Below are positions 10,728 through 22,546 of a stretch of DNA of 43,116 nt, in pieces. The stretch is taken from the NCBI GenBank assembly GCA_012064415.1, contig SSNU01003037.1, positions 1 through 43,116 of the forward strand, in the 5' to 3' direction. The notes beneath the pieces were generated by a model. It searched no databases. It saw nothing but the letters and a program-made list of their open reading frames with translations, and was not told the DNA's origin. The first letter of the stretch is position 1, and each line of letters opens with the position of its first letter. The DNA is from Gyrodactylus bullatarudis (taxonomy: Eukaryota > Platyhelminthes > Monogenea > Gyrodactylidea > Gyrodactylidae). Position numbers and translations under genes: made by a program.

Positions 10728-11625
10728 ATGTTTATTAACCTGGGTGATCTTCCTGATAGTATATTTGAATCTCAGTCGACAAAAGATCCCTGCTTGGCCA
10801 AAGAAAAAAAAATTTTAATAGCCATAGAACTTTTTGAAAAATCTCAAGCAGAATTCTTAAACAAATTCAAGGAATATCTGGTGTGAGTAGAATTTTCTCA
10901 TCTGTTTAAGTTGGCCAGAAGATGCTCTCAACTTTTCTGAAGACTGTTACAATTTGATATCAAATTATTTAGGCGTTGATTGTGATTCTGGACTGCCCTC
11001 AAAGGAATATATTCTAAAGAAGAAAAAAACTCTGATTAAAAACAGACGCTTTGTTGCAGCTGACATGAAGGAAGAAATTAAAGAAATTGAAAACTATTTT
11101 AATTTTGAGAACAATTCAAGAGGGAAAAATTCAAGATTATGGCAAGAGCTAATTGGTAAACACACATCAAACTCTCATCAATTGAGATGCCTTAAAGGTA
11201 CAGACTATTATTCATGGAGTGGCTTTCTTCATCACCAACTGATAACTTCTATGGAAATAGATGATAAAGAGGAAGAAGACGAAAAAACCGAAAGAATTAT
11301 GGACTTATACATGGCAGCAAATGAAGATAAGATAGGCAAGGATAAAGAGGAAGATGAAAAAGTTTTTCAAGACATAATAAAACATCAATTATATTCAGGA
11401 TTAGGAGAAAATATTGTGTATGAAAGAATAGATAAAAATGAATCCCTTGACTTGTGTAAGCAGAGATCTTTGGATTTGGAAGATATTTATTTCCAGGAAC
11501 AAAAAGAAGAAGACGAAGAAAAGGATAACCTCAGTTGTGATTCAGATATCGATAGAGAGATAGAAAGGTTAAGTTGTTTGGAGACCCAAAAAAATTCTAT
11601 TGATTCAAAAGAAACTGTAACTTAA
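10728..11625 (+). CDS. CCDC97: CCDC97-family protein
   Basis: The coding exons are 10728-10882 and 10911-11625 with a 28-nt intron, giving 289 aa. I assign it to the CCDC97 family from three blocks in order: a helical segment ending FLNKFKEYLVWPEDALNF; NRRFVAA...YF followed by LWQELIGKH; and, after an acidic stretch, FQDIIKHQLYSGLGENIVYE, then RIDKNE and LEDIYFQEQKEEDEE. The acidic Glu/Asp runs are typical. In humans the protein is found with SF3B-type spliceosome components; no enzymatic role is known. The frame is open upstream of the ATG to the acceptor at 10695, but there is no earlier in-frame ATG. The next gene, a lipase, starts 53 nt after the stop. Confidence 0.7.
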
Positions 11626-11631
11626 AACAAT

Positions 11632-11637
11632 AATAAA
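11632..11637 (+). terminator. Poly(A) signal AATAAA after CCDC97
   Basis: The hexamer lies 6 nt past the stop codon, inside the 53-nt gap before the lipase start. Cleavage after it would take place almost at the next gene. Confidence 0.4.
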
Positions 11638-11678
11638 AATGTTTACACTTAAAAAAAATTCAACCCGCTCATTTAATC

Positions 11679-14600
11679 ATGAGAAGTTTTTTTAGTAATC
11701 AAATTACTTTTCGAAGATTATCATATTCAATGTCTGGACTGAGCACAAATGATAGTAAAATTTAATTTTTATTAATTGAAGCAAAAATTTACGAGACAGC
11801 TAAGCTTATAATTGATTCTAAAGAGTGCAATGATATCTTGCAATTAGTTAATGAGGTAAAATCCCAATGTGCAATTTGCTTTTCAAATACTGACAAGACA
11901 AATAACAAGACTCTTTTCAATGCTAAAGAAAATCTTGAACCTACTGAATATTATGAAGCTCTTGAGGATCTCTTATTTATTCTTAAAGATCAAGAATTTG
12001 CAGCAGAAATCGTTGCTCTATATAAACATGTCGATCGATTTGATTTTGAAGTTACACGTGCTAATGGAGTTCGCAGTATGATAGGCCTACTTAGAAAGTG
12101 TCTAGCTCATCTCTTATCGCATATTCGACAACAAGAAAAGCATTCTTTTGGTAGTTTGTAAGCTCAATTCGAAATGATTTATAAATTTCTTTTCAAATTC
12201 TTTTAGTACTGGCTCTGGGGAATACAATATAATTAGTTACATAAATGTGCTTTATGAATTAAGATTCTCATTGAAAATTCTCCTTAAGTGTTTACCAATG
12301 TTGGATTCAAATATGAAATTTACTGAAGATTATTTACCGGGATTACCAAAAGTTGGTTCTTGTGATCCTGTGGATCCCTTTGATCCTCTATCTTCTAATT
12401 GCACGATAGTTAAACCTACGAACGCTACAGAACAGAAAAAGCTTGACCAATTTAATGATCTCCTAGTATCACTTGATCTAATTCGGCAAGAACATTTTTA
12501 TGGACGGTGTATGGCTTTTTACATGGTCCCACATGCCAAAAAATTCTTTGAAGCAATTAGTTCTGTCTTGGCTGGTTTTGCTGATTCCTTTGAGAAGAGT
12601 CATCAGGGATTATTTGGAGCATTTAATACAATGATTCATTCTGTCATGTCTTTTTGGTCGCCAGAGGAAAGAGGAATGAAAATTGCTCAATCCACTCAGA
12701 GAGCTGATATTCATTTAGCCAAAAATTTTTGGGGCATTGCTGAGCACAAATTGTTCTCAGATTTATCTCATGTTGTGCTTCCTGGACTGGAAGTAATCGA
12801 ACATGTTAAACTACCAAACCAAAAGATATCAGTTCGTATTAAAGGAGAAGGTAATGAATTACAAGGTTGGTGAATATTTTTTAATCTCTGTAAGGATAAA
12901 AATTTATTAAATTGCCTAACATATTCACTTTTATAACTTTTATGATCTGGTCATAACGAATTAAACTAAAAAATTATCCTGATCCGATATTTGACACAGA
13001 TTCTGTATTCAGTTTTGGAGATATTCTCACAAACAAAAAATTCGGATTTTCCCAAAACTGGAGTTATAAAAAGATAAAAAATAATTAGTCAAATTGATTA
13101 ATTACATAATAATATAAAAATTTGTGTTTTCAAATCAACTGATACAGATTTTTCTTGGGCTTTTCTTCCGATTGAGGCTACACTCAACTTGACTTTATCT
13201 TCATGTGCAAATTTTCAGGAGTGATTTCCAAATATAATTTCAATTCATTATTCATCATAAGCTCCCTTTTCACCTTTTAAGATACTGTGAATTATTTAAT
13301 CAAATATTCAACTGTTGAATATCTCCGAAACTGAATAGAATTCGTAAATTCTAAGAGCATGATTCAGAATCTGCGTCAAATTTCGGACCAGAATCATTTT
13401 AGTTTATTTTAAATAAAAAAAATTAAAGCTGATAGGTAATCAATGATTACTAATCATTAGTAATGGTTGATTGGTGACCAACAATTCATTTTATTATTTT
13501 CGACTAGAAGTCGGAAAGTTCTGTATTTTCATGCAATTTTTTCAATTCTATCACCTTTCTACTTAATAATAATTACTGGTTATTAATCAGGGTTGATTCC
13601 AAAAATGAATCCAAAATATTTTAATTTTATATTTATTTAACTTCCTTTTAGAGTAAAAAATGTACAATTTTGAAAAACTTTGCAGATATTAAATCCTTTT
13701 CAACAAAATATTAACCAGTTTAGTGCCAATGTTGGCATAAATATTCTTAAAAATTAATCCAATTTATCGACAGCTGTACAGAAACGTCATCCAGAGTTCA
13801 TACGAAAATAAGTTCAGAGAAATTCAAAGAAATTAACTCCGAATTCTCTATGCAACCTACATAGGTTTCAGAACCAGTTGGGGTCTGCGTATTTTAATTT
13901 TACAGTACAATAAATTTAAATAAATCTTCCATAAAAGTTAAAGATCAAAGGTTAAAAAACCATTGGGCTAATTTTCCAAGAATAATTCCTCTGGGATCAT
14001 TTTTGGAATCAAATCCTAATAATTAAGACCTTAAAAAATGGTCTCTTTTATTATTTTCTATTGAATACTACTTTACTAATTGATGCCTATTGGATTAAAT
14101 CAGAAATTAATAACACAGGGTGGAGGGGGGGGTCAGGGTATTTTATTCTAGATATAAAATTCTGATGTAAAATTGTCTGTGAGGTGAGATATTGGGCAAA
14201 AAACCCCTCTTAAATTTTTGCAATTTAATAAAAGATTATAATCATTTGAGCAATAAATTGTATACCATCTGAAAGTAGAATAAATTTTAAACTTAATGGC
14301 TGTACTTTCATGTATCCCAAGACATGGTTACTACAATTGGTTAATGTTTCAAAATAAGCTGTAGAAAATAAATTTTGCGAATTTGGTAAAAATTTTCGCA
14401 CAAAAATCCAATTTGCTTCTAAACGAAAAAAGATATTCCAAATTTTTATCTGAGTTTACTGTAGGAAATTTAATCCTCTAGCTTTCTTATATGATACATT
14501 TTTTTGAATTATGCTTACTTATCAATTATAATTATTCTATACAGTGATTTGTTATCTCTTCCAGTAATTCAATATCCATACCCAGAAGAAGTCAATATCT

Positions 14601-17600
14601 GTATCCTATCGAATTCTCCCATTGATCCCAGCCTCTATCCTGATTCAGTTCGACACAAAAAACCTCCAATCGATGTTAATTTTGAGAAGAAAAAGTTTCT
14701 CGTACTGCACATTCATGGAGGAGGCTTTGTCTCAATGTCATCAAAGGGACATGAAGTAACTAAAAAGTTTATGCCAAAATTTTAAATATTTTAAATTTCT
14801 ACTTGAGATATTTCCTACCAATTCGATTTAAAAAATTTGATTCGTGTAAACAACAAGGATTTATCTAAAAGTATAGAATACGATTTAGATTTTATAAACT
14901 AATTCATACGATCTCACAAAACAAAAGACCGCTAAAAAAGGCAAGAGAAATTTAGATGAAACTTCTAGAATCTGAAATTTTGTCTAGTACAGATCAAATT
15001 ATTCAATAAAAATTAAGTTTTAAGTTACTTTTATCTAATGAATAATGCAGCACCTATACTTACAAAGATTAACTAGAAATATTTCGTTCTATGTGCTTAG
15101 GTTATACATTCCACAGGAACTTCTTATTTGGTAATGGACTAGCCCATGTCGCTGAATGTTACAGCTTAGAAACGGATCCCAACGTGTCTAGTACGAAAGA
15201 AGCTCACAAAGCATTCAGATATAATCTAAGTATGTATATTTGGTAGATTTATACGCGCATTTCGTCCTGGGGATTTGAAGAGGACGAGATTAGACACGGT
15301 GGGATCTGTTTCTAAGCTGTAACATTCAGCGACATGGGCTAATCCATTACCAAATAAGAAATTCCTGTGGAATATATTACCTAAGCACAAAGAACGAAAT
15401 ATTTCTAGTTTACTTTTATCTGTACTTTTTTGATCATCAATTTTTTACATATCAATGTTTAACATGCGTAAATATGCATGAATAGATTTTTCTTCTCAAT
15501 TCCAGGTTTATCTCCGTGATTGGGTAAAAAAATGGGAATGTCCTGTCATTTCTGTGAATTATTCTCTCTCGCCCGAACGAGTTTACCCTCTAGCATTACA
15601 ACAATGTTTTTACGCATACTGTTGGGTGTTAGAGAATCGTGAACGTTTAGGTTGTACGCCAGATTCAAGAATCGTTGTCTGTGGGGACTCAGCTGGGGGT
15701 AATCTCTCAGCTGGTTTATGCTTAATGGTTGCTGCTGCAAATCTTCTTGAACAGCCCTCTGGATTGGGACTTATTTATACTCCCCTCTTACTATCATTCG
15801 TATCGACTCCTTCAAAATTTATGGCCTATTGTGATCCTCTTTTACCAGCTGGTATCTTGGCCAGATGTCTATTGGCATACAACGGTATTGAAGAAGCGAA
15901 ATGTCTCAAGGAGTATTTTGAAAAAAGCGGCGTAGAAATTGCAAAAGAAGCAGAAGAAATGTATGTTTTTCTATGTCATCATTAAATTGAAGCATCTTTT
16001 AGAATTTTTCAATCAATTATTTTCAAAGTCATTTTGAAATAAATTATAGATTTTATTGAGAAATAAGATAAAATTATTTAAAACAGCTCTGCACATTATT
16101 ATAATATATAATTAAGAATCGTAAGAAAGCTACTAGATTTTACACCATACTATTTTAGTAGTATTTTAAGGATCTTGAATCAGAATATGGACTTTATTTT
16201 GGCCTAATTTGCTCAGAAATGCTTTTAAAATTGTCGATGGTTCAGAATCTCTTTACTACTTGTAAGAGAATACACAAACTACAAATTTCCTGATAAAAAT
16301 CAAGAAAACGTTTTACGATAATTTCAGAGTGGTTTTTTTCACAACGGTTCCTGTGACACTCGAGAAAATCACAAAAGTATTTTGAAGCCTCTTTTTAACC
16401 CTTCAAGAGCTAGAGAATTTTTTTTTTCAAGGGTCATTGCTAAGATTGAAATTTTATATCAATTTTTTTGAAAACCTACATTAAGTTTACGAGATATTTG
16501 CTGGTGAAATGGCTATTTTTGGCCACAAACTTTTTTATCTCAAGAGATGATGTCAAGTTTATCAAATATTTCAAATATGTAATTCATTGCTCATTCAAAC
16601 CTGATAGAAGTTCTTGAGTTTAACAAATCAAACCTTCTTTTCAAGGCCTCTAAATCCTATTATTAATTATTCTTGTGTTGATTTTTCAATGTCATTCAGT
16701 TGAAAGTTCCATCTTTAAGTGATAAAAATCAACAATGTTCATGTATGTATTACAAAATTCATAATTTCCAAGCTATGCATGAACTCATTTAGTTTTTTTA
16801 CTTTTTTGAGCAAACTCTGTACGAAAACAATGAAAAATTATTCAATTTGTGAGTATTCAGGACTATACATCTACTCCAAGACCTATTGGATCAGGTGTTA
16901 CTTAAGGTAGCAAAATTGGTCCATTTTTATTTAACCTTGTTTTTTCCCTGACTAAAAATACTGATCCCTCTGTTAGAATCTTTAAATTTGCTGATGATTT
17001 AAAGATCTGTTTCACTTTTTCCATTTATAAATTCCCGCCTATTATCCCTCTGCAATGATCTCAATGCTGCATAAGAGAATAAATACCTTATGGAATCGAG
17101 CTGAAGTAATTGCCAGAACTCGTAATAGACCTAAATGAATCAATCCCAAATTTATCAAAAAAATGAAGCATATCAATCTACTAAAAAGAATACCATCTTA
17201 TTCTAACAATATTTCTACTAGATTCACAAGCCTTGATAAAAAACTGTTATAGCTTTTTCTAAAAACTTTTGAATTGTTTTTTAATTTTGATATCTGTACC
17301 AAATATATTTTTTCATTTCATTTCATTATTCATACTGGTGAACTGTTCTCGTACTCTTTTTAATCTATACTCCCTCGAAAAGGGTTAGAGATTCCTTCAC
17401 GCTCTAGTATAAATCAGATTTTTCCGAATGATTTTCGGCCAGCCACCCGATTTTGTAAGCCATTAGGGCAAAATGACTGGAAAATTTTTATAACCACTGA
17501 TGAATTAATCTGGTTAGCCTCCTAATTGGATAATTGACCAGGCTAGACATATCGAAAGAATTCAAAGTAGATTTCTTTATTCTCTCTATCCTGATCTTAA

Positions 17601-20600
17601 TTCATACAATGCTCGCATTTCGGCGTCTGGCCTCAATCCCTTATGGGTTCGCCGTTATGCTTTCATCATTAAAAAATTCTTTGAATCTTCGATCAGAATC
17701 GAAATGTCTTACAATCTAAGAAATATTTCTTGTGACAACCTAAACTCAATTAAAAATATTATGAAACATCTTCGATCTAAAATCGACTACACCTACTCTC
17801 TTCTATATCCTGATCTTCTTTAAGTAGGATCTACCAGGTGCTTTTCGATTAAACTTTTCAGATTTACCTACAATACCAATCCATCAAAGATGTCCTACTC
17901 CCAAAGCCAACTCGATTTATATCAAAAACTTTCAATTTTCATGTTTCATCCTAATAACTATGAACCATCAAAAGATTTATTATTTATTTGTATCCTCCAT
18001 TAGAATTTTGTTTAATTTTCCTTTTTTTCAATATAGATTTTATTCTAACAAAAAAAATAGTCATTGGATAGAATAAACAAGACTGGTCGTTTATCCAAAT
18101 TCCATATTAAATTTTACATCTGTGTATAGGCGAAACTTGCTGAATCAAAAAATTATGAATAGAAATTTTTCAAAAAGATGATCCTTATTTAAAATTTTTT
18201 TTTCAGTAAACTAGATGAAATCCTAACCAATTCAAGAATCTCAACACTTAGTCGAACTAGATCATATTCTATGTCTGATCTACCAGATTGTCCAATATGT
18301 AAGTATTTAAAAATTCGAATTAAATAAGAGATGCCACCAAGACGAAATTTAAAATGTATTTTCTTAATTTAATTTAAGTGTAAATTCTCAGATTCACCGA
18401 GAATAGCTGTAGAATCTTGGATATTAAAAAATAAAATTATTCGAACATAACCACACATTATTTTCAGAATCTAAAATATTACACGCCTTATGTTCTCTAA
18501 ACTTTCCAAGAGTCTAGATTCCAACTACAATAATACTGCATTCAAACTAAAGTTTTGAATGAAAAGAGTTCTTAACTTGCAATAAAATTCTATCCAAAAT
18601 CTTAACACCAGTACATTAGACTAATCCTGAACTCAAATCTAGCTTTCTTTGTAAATTTAAATAATAATTTTAATACACTTTTCAGTTTTTGCTCAAAATT
18701 TCTTTTTCTAGCCAAGCAGCAAAATAATAATATGCATTGTAAGTTTTTCCTTGTTTAACCTCACGTCTGTTAGCTTTAGTATATTAAAACTGTTTAGCAT
18801 TTTAATTTTTGGTTATTTTCCACACAAATTTTCAAATTTCTTTAATAGATAGATATGTTACGACTGAGTTTCTACATTGACCATTTTATTAATTTCATTT
18901 ATTTCCCCCTTATAGGACTAAATAAACTAATAAATGAGAATTTGAATTACTTCCTTTGAAATATTATAATACCATTTACGTATTACTTCTCTCATTTTGT
19001 TCAAACGACCGTGGCCTAAACTTTTGAGTTCGTCATCAAGAATCTTAAAAATTTTGCTGTCTTCGACATAGATCTGTAAATTCTCTGTATTGTTGACCCT
19101 TTTTCTTGTCAAAGTTTCTTCATTTTCAATTACTTCAACATCATAATTTCTAGAGATCTTGTACAGATTTTTGTCGATTCGGCAAGCATTGGGTTTTTTG
19201 GAAGACTTCACTTTGTTAACAAATTCTTCGTATCTTGCATCATTGAAACGTAAAGAATTGAATCTCTTGGGGAGTGCTGAGAGGGAAGCGTTGAACTTTT
19301 CTTGCATGTTTAGGAATTATGTCGCACAAATAAAGGTCTTGACCACAATACTTTTAGAATCTATCTACTTACTTGTAATGTAGGTTAGCTTGAGATTTGA
19401 TCGCCTGACTCCTTGCAATTGTATTAATAAAATCTCATTTATAAACAATGCATGTTTGTATGGCTTTCATTTGTACTCTTTTTATACAGCATTAATTGTT
19501 CCATAGAACTGGTTGGTAACAATCTTTTCCAATTCTTTTAGCCAATGAAAACCTTAATAAAATTGATGACTCGACAAAAAGTAAACTTTTGAAAACAGAC
19601 AACATTTTTGAAGAGAGTAAATCTACTAGTCAGAGACGAAGAATACGACGCATGGATCCAAAAAATCCTATGCCCCATCTGCGTCGTCTTGAACTGCGAA
19701 TGGATGCATATAATTCACCAATTTTGGCCAGTGACAAATTACTCAGTCGATTGCCACCAACCACTGTTATGGTAATCATTTATTTCATTTCCAAAAATAT
19801 TTCGTTAGCTAATTCGTACTGAACTGCTAACTCGCACTCAAGTATAAATTAGTAGGGATTGCTCTGCTAATTCTTACTGAATAGAATGAGACTCTCAAGT
19901 TAAATATCAAAGTATGAGTCTTGAACTTTTCAGTAAGAATTAACAGATGTTTCTTTCCTACTTGAAATTATTCAGTATACAAATACGATCTATGCTATGT
20001 ATTCCCTTCTACTCTTTCAGTACGAATTACCCGAGTAATCCCTGCTAATATTAATTATAAATTAATTTAATATCTCAGATGGTTTTTTTTTCAAGTTCGT
20101 AATTCAGTAAATATTTCCTCATTAGAAGTTGACTATATTATCTTCTGGTTTGTATTGGTCTATCTGTAGAAAAAGAAAACGACGAACAGGGTGCAGTTTC
20201 TTCTTAAAAAATGAGGACAAAGTTATTTGACTAGATTTTTATTTTTCGGATAAATCAAGGGCCTGAATTAAGAAACTGGATTGTATCTCATCTATCTCCC
20301 TATTTTGTCGAGAAATATAAAAATTCCTGTGTAAAATTTTTATCATTCAAAAGAGCAGAAAAATTCACTCATTATGAATGCATTTCAAGTCTTCATCATA
20401 TTCAAAAGTTGAAAAAAAAGTTCGATTGAAGTTGTAAAATAGTGAGTTTTTCTTACAAAATTAACAAGAAAATGAATAAATAGAATGTATTTTATTACTA
20501 ATAGTTTCGAAGTTATTAATCTACTGAATTTTAATTTACTTAACTCTGATTGGTTCAATGAATGAAAAACTCAGAGAATTCAATACAAACATCTGAATCT

Positions 20601-22546
20601 CTACTTCTAGATTTTCTGATAAAAATTTTAGTTTTATATGAAAATCAAATTTGAAATTAAATTCACCAAACAATTTATCTTATAACTGATAAAAAATGAC
20701 TTTGGAAAACTTGAAAATAATTTTATTTATAGTTGGTCCAGACAGATGTCTTTCTCGACGAAGGCATTGAATTCAGTCGTCGCCTCCGTAAAAATAATGT
20801 ACCAGTTCGAATGATTGCTTTCGAAGATTTACCACATGGCTTTCTTAATTTCGCAAATTTTGGCCCTAATATGCAGTCGGCTACAAAACAGTGTCGAGAT
20901 CTAATCCATGATCTTCTCAAAGGTCAACTTGAATTTCATAAACCTTGCGTAAGATTCTTATCAATTATTGCATTTCTGCTATCTAACATCCAATTTTATT
21001 GATTCTGAGTTTGCAAAGTCGATTTTTTCGATATTGTGATAAAATATATTGATTCATAAATATATTTAAGGGTTATTCACCAAGTTAGTATCAATCTTTT
21101 CATTATTTTCACCAATAGTATAATAGACCGGTATTATTTTCCAAAGTGGTATCATATTTTATAAATTTTCTATTATAGTATCAATACTTAAAAATATTTC
21201 AAAAACAGTATAATATACCAATATATATTTTCAGAATTAGTATTAGTTTGAGGAAAAATAACTATAATCAAACAAATTTTTTTTCAAATTGAAATCAAAA
21301 AAAAATTTATTCTAAGAAAAATTTGAAAAATAACGTTGATAAATATCAGGATAAGATCTTTTCGGCTACTGAACGAATTCTTTTCTTCTTAGGGTTTCCT
21401 CTTTCACATGAATCAGACTTTGGTTTAGGATTTGATGATTTTAGACCATCCAAATCACAGAAATTAAATTCAGATATGTACATTTCTTTTCAATTCTGTT
21501 ATTTTGTAAAAATTCGGAAGGTAGTCTTCAGGTACTTTTGGCTAAGTTTCATAGAGGATGACTTGCTCGATTCCGCAATATTGAACGTGAGATTACAGAA
21601 TCTGCAGGTGGGGAATAGTACTCGACCCAAAATTTAGCATCTATTTTTGATAGATATTCATGAATATTCAAGGGTTTTTGTCAAATAATGAAAATAACAG
21701 CTATCTAGAGCAATTATTGGAAAACCTTTAAGAATGCCTTTATGGATGCCAAATCTTGTTCATCCCTCGATTTCAGTATATCAGTGAAAGTTCCAGGATT
21801 TTGCAATGTGCTTCAACTCTAAAAGCTCTCCGAAAAATAAATAAATTTCTAAAATTGATCTGATTATAGTTATTTTTCCTCAAACTAATACTAATTCTGA
21901 AAATATATATTGGTATATTATACTGTTTTTGAAATATTTTTAAGTATTGATACTATAATAGAAAATTTATAAAATATGATACCACTTTGGAAAATAATAC
22001 CGGTCTATTACACTATTGGTGAAAATAATGAAAAAATTGATACTAACTTGGTGAATAACCCTATATTTAATTAATCATATTTTACATTGAGCTATTTTCA
22101 TTTATAAATAAATGGAATAATGGGGCCCGAGATTAAATGAAACTTAGGGTAATGAAGTCCATTAAACTACAGATCTAGATACTATAGAAAATAATTTTCC
22201 CAACTCATAATTTAAAATAGTAAACTAGAAGACTGAAGACAACCTTTTATTAATCACTTACACCCTATCAACTAATGTAAAGAGAATTTATAGATTTGGA
22301 GTTGATTTTCAATTAATACTTTGTCTCGTGCGGTAACAATGTAGAACATGGTCTGCAAATTAATTCGACAAGATATTCTCTAAGTCTTTTTAATAAAAAA
22401 GTACATAGATATATCCGTATTTTATTGTTTTTCCTTTTCCATAACTAACATTTTAACCTATGCAAGTTGTAATTTAATTTATAAATTTTCAGAAAAATGA
22501 TTCTCTATCAACCGATGAGAAAAAGAACAACAATGAAGTTGACTAA
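11679..22546 (+). CDS. LIPE: Hormone-sensitive lipase, paralogue A
   Basis: A cytosolic neutral lipase that hydrolyses diacylglycerol and other esters. Nine exons: 11679-11754, 11782-12157, 12207-12865, 14565-14755, 15506-15960, 18207-18298, 19542-19771, 20733-20948, 22493-22546; 782 aa (human 775). The N-terminal HSL domain includes RANGVRSMIGLL and HFYGRCMAFYMVP. The alpha/beta-hydrolase core has the oxyanion motif HGGG (~421), nucleophile in GDSAGG (Ser ~496), Asp in QTDVFLDE (~698) and His in DLPHGF (~728). Between core halves sits a regulatory insert with SRTRSYSMSD (~601-610) and a second basic run, QRRRIRRMD. In mammals this region holds the PKA sites. The exon 3/4 junction may instead use 12869 and 14545, which adds 8 residues and stays in frame. 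Exon 9 adds a short polar tail. All catalytic residues are intact. Confidence 0.92.
12961..13406. repeat. Inverted-repeat element (MITE-like), family 1
   Basis: The left end contains TGATCCGATATTTGACACAG and the right end its inverted counterpart, with TGCGTCAAATTTCGGACCAG. The arms run on through AGTTTTGGAGATATTC and GAATATCTCCGAAACT. The same end occurs at 43031-43116. It lies in lipase A intron 3 and has no coding capacity. Confidence 0.7.
13407..14544. other. Rest of lipase A intron 3, nothing assignable
   Basis: AT-rich intronic sequence with a G-run near 14125. Short TTGATTCCAAAAATGAATCC-like stretches recur at about 13591, 14000 and 24520 and may be eroded repeat ends. No ORF or RNA gene was recognised. 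Confidence 0.4.
15071..15410. repeat. 340-bp inverted-repeat element with ~110-bp arms
   Basis: It starts with AACTAGAAATATTTCGTTCT and ends with its reverse complement. The arms continue through ATTCCACAGGAA, GGTAATGGACTAGCCCATGT and GCTGAATGTTACAGCTTAGA. The loop, about 110 bp, is less AT-rich than its surroundings. It lies in lipase A intron 4. The RNA would fold into a long hairpin. Classified as a MITE by structure; no target duplication was found. Confidence 0.75.
15961..18206. other. Lipase A intron 5 (2.2 kb)
   Basis: This intron holds the LINE remnant described separately (16860-18000). The 15961-16860 part is AT-rich and unassigned. GT and AG ends keep the frame between exons 5 and 6. 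Confidence 0.55.
16860..18000 (+). mobile_element. Degenerate non-LTR retrotransposon (LINE) 3' remnant
   Basis: At 16890-17040 one frame reads SGVT-stop-GSKIGPFLFNLVF and then FKFADDLKICF. These are the SGVxQGSxxGP and FADD blocks of LINE reverse transcriptase, with the Gln codon turned into a stop. At 17530-17825 another frame gives IERIQSRFLYSLYPDL, ISASGLNPLWVRRY and FIIKKF, the usual C-terminal tail of CR1/Jockey-type elements. Frames and stops are broken, so it is inactive. It lies in sense inside lipase A intron 5. Confidence 0.75.
18299..19541. other. Lipase A intron 6 (1.2 kb)
   Basis: It carries the antisense integrase-like ORF at 18927-19307. The remaining sequence, 18299-18926 and 19308-19541, is AT-rich and unassigned. 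Confidence 0.5.
18927..19307 (-). mobile_element. Integrase-like transposon ORF fragment (KRBA2-like family)
   Basis: This uninterrupted 126-residue frame lies antisense in lipase A intron 6. The N-terminal part has RYEEFVNKVKSSK, then KNLYKISRNYDVEVIENEE. The C-terminal part, LGHGRLNKMREVIRKWYYNI followed by SKEVIQIL, matches the GHGGRDRM-type segment before the zinc-binding motif of integrase proteins annotated as KRAB-A domain-containing 2-like. The catalytic integrase core is missing, so it is a 5' piece of a larger element. It starts with ATG, and no stop interrupts it. Whether it is expressed, or a recent fragment, cannot be told. Confidence 0.6.
19808..20049. repeat. Short inverted-repeat element, AATTCGTACTGAA family
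   Basis: An arm near 19850-19895 (AGGGATTGCTCTGCTAATTC) pairs with an inverted arm near 20015-20049 (GAATTACCCGAGTAATCCCT). Further copies of the core GCTAATTCGTACTGAA occur at 19808 and inside. It lies just after the exon 7 donor of lipase A. MITE-like; limits approximate. Confidence 0.6.
20050..20732. other. 3' part of lipase A intron 7, nothing assignable
   Basis: AT-rich intronic sequence between the short inverted repeat and exon 8. No coding or repeat structure recognised. Confidence 0.4.
21069..22062. mobile_element. 994-bp DNA transposon with ~200-bp terminal inverted repeats
   Basis: The element starts AGGGTTATTCACCAAGTTAG and ends with the inverted counterpart GGTGAATAACCCT. The arms match for about 200 bp (to about 21268 and from 21865) with few mismatches. 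ATATTTA stands directly on both sides (21062-21068 and 22063-22069), a likely 7-bp target duplication. The interior holds a 104-codon open frame at 21323-21637, no recognised transposase, and no stop-free long ORF, so it is non-autonomous. It sits in the last intron of lipase A. The superfamily is undetermined. Confidence 0.85.

Noticed and set aside
14756..14785. Read-through of lipase A exon 4
   Set aside because: The donor after GHE matches paralogue B; the extra residues are intronic.
15961..15985. Read-through of lipase A exon 5
   Set aside because: Intronic after a GTATGT donor; frame continues correctly at 18207.
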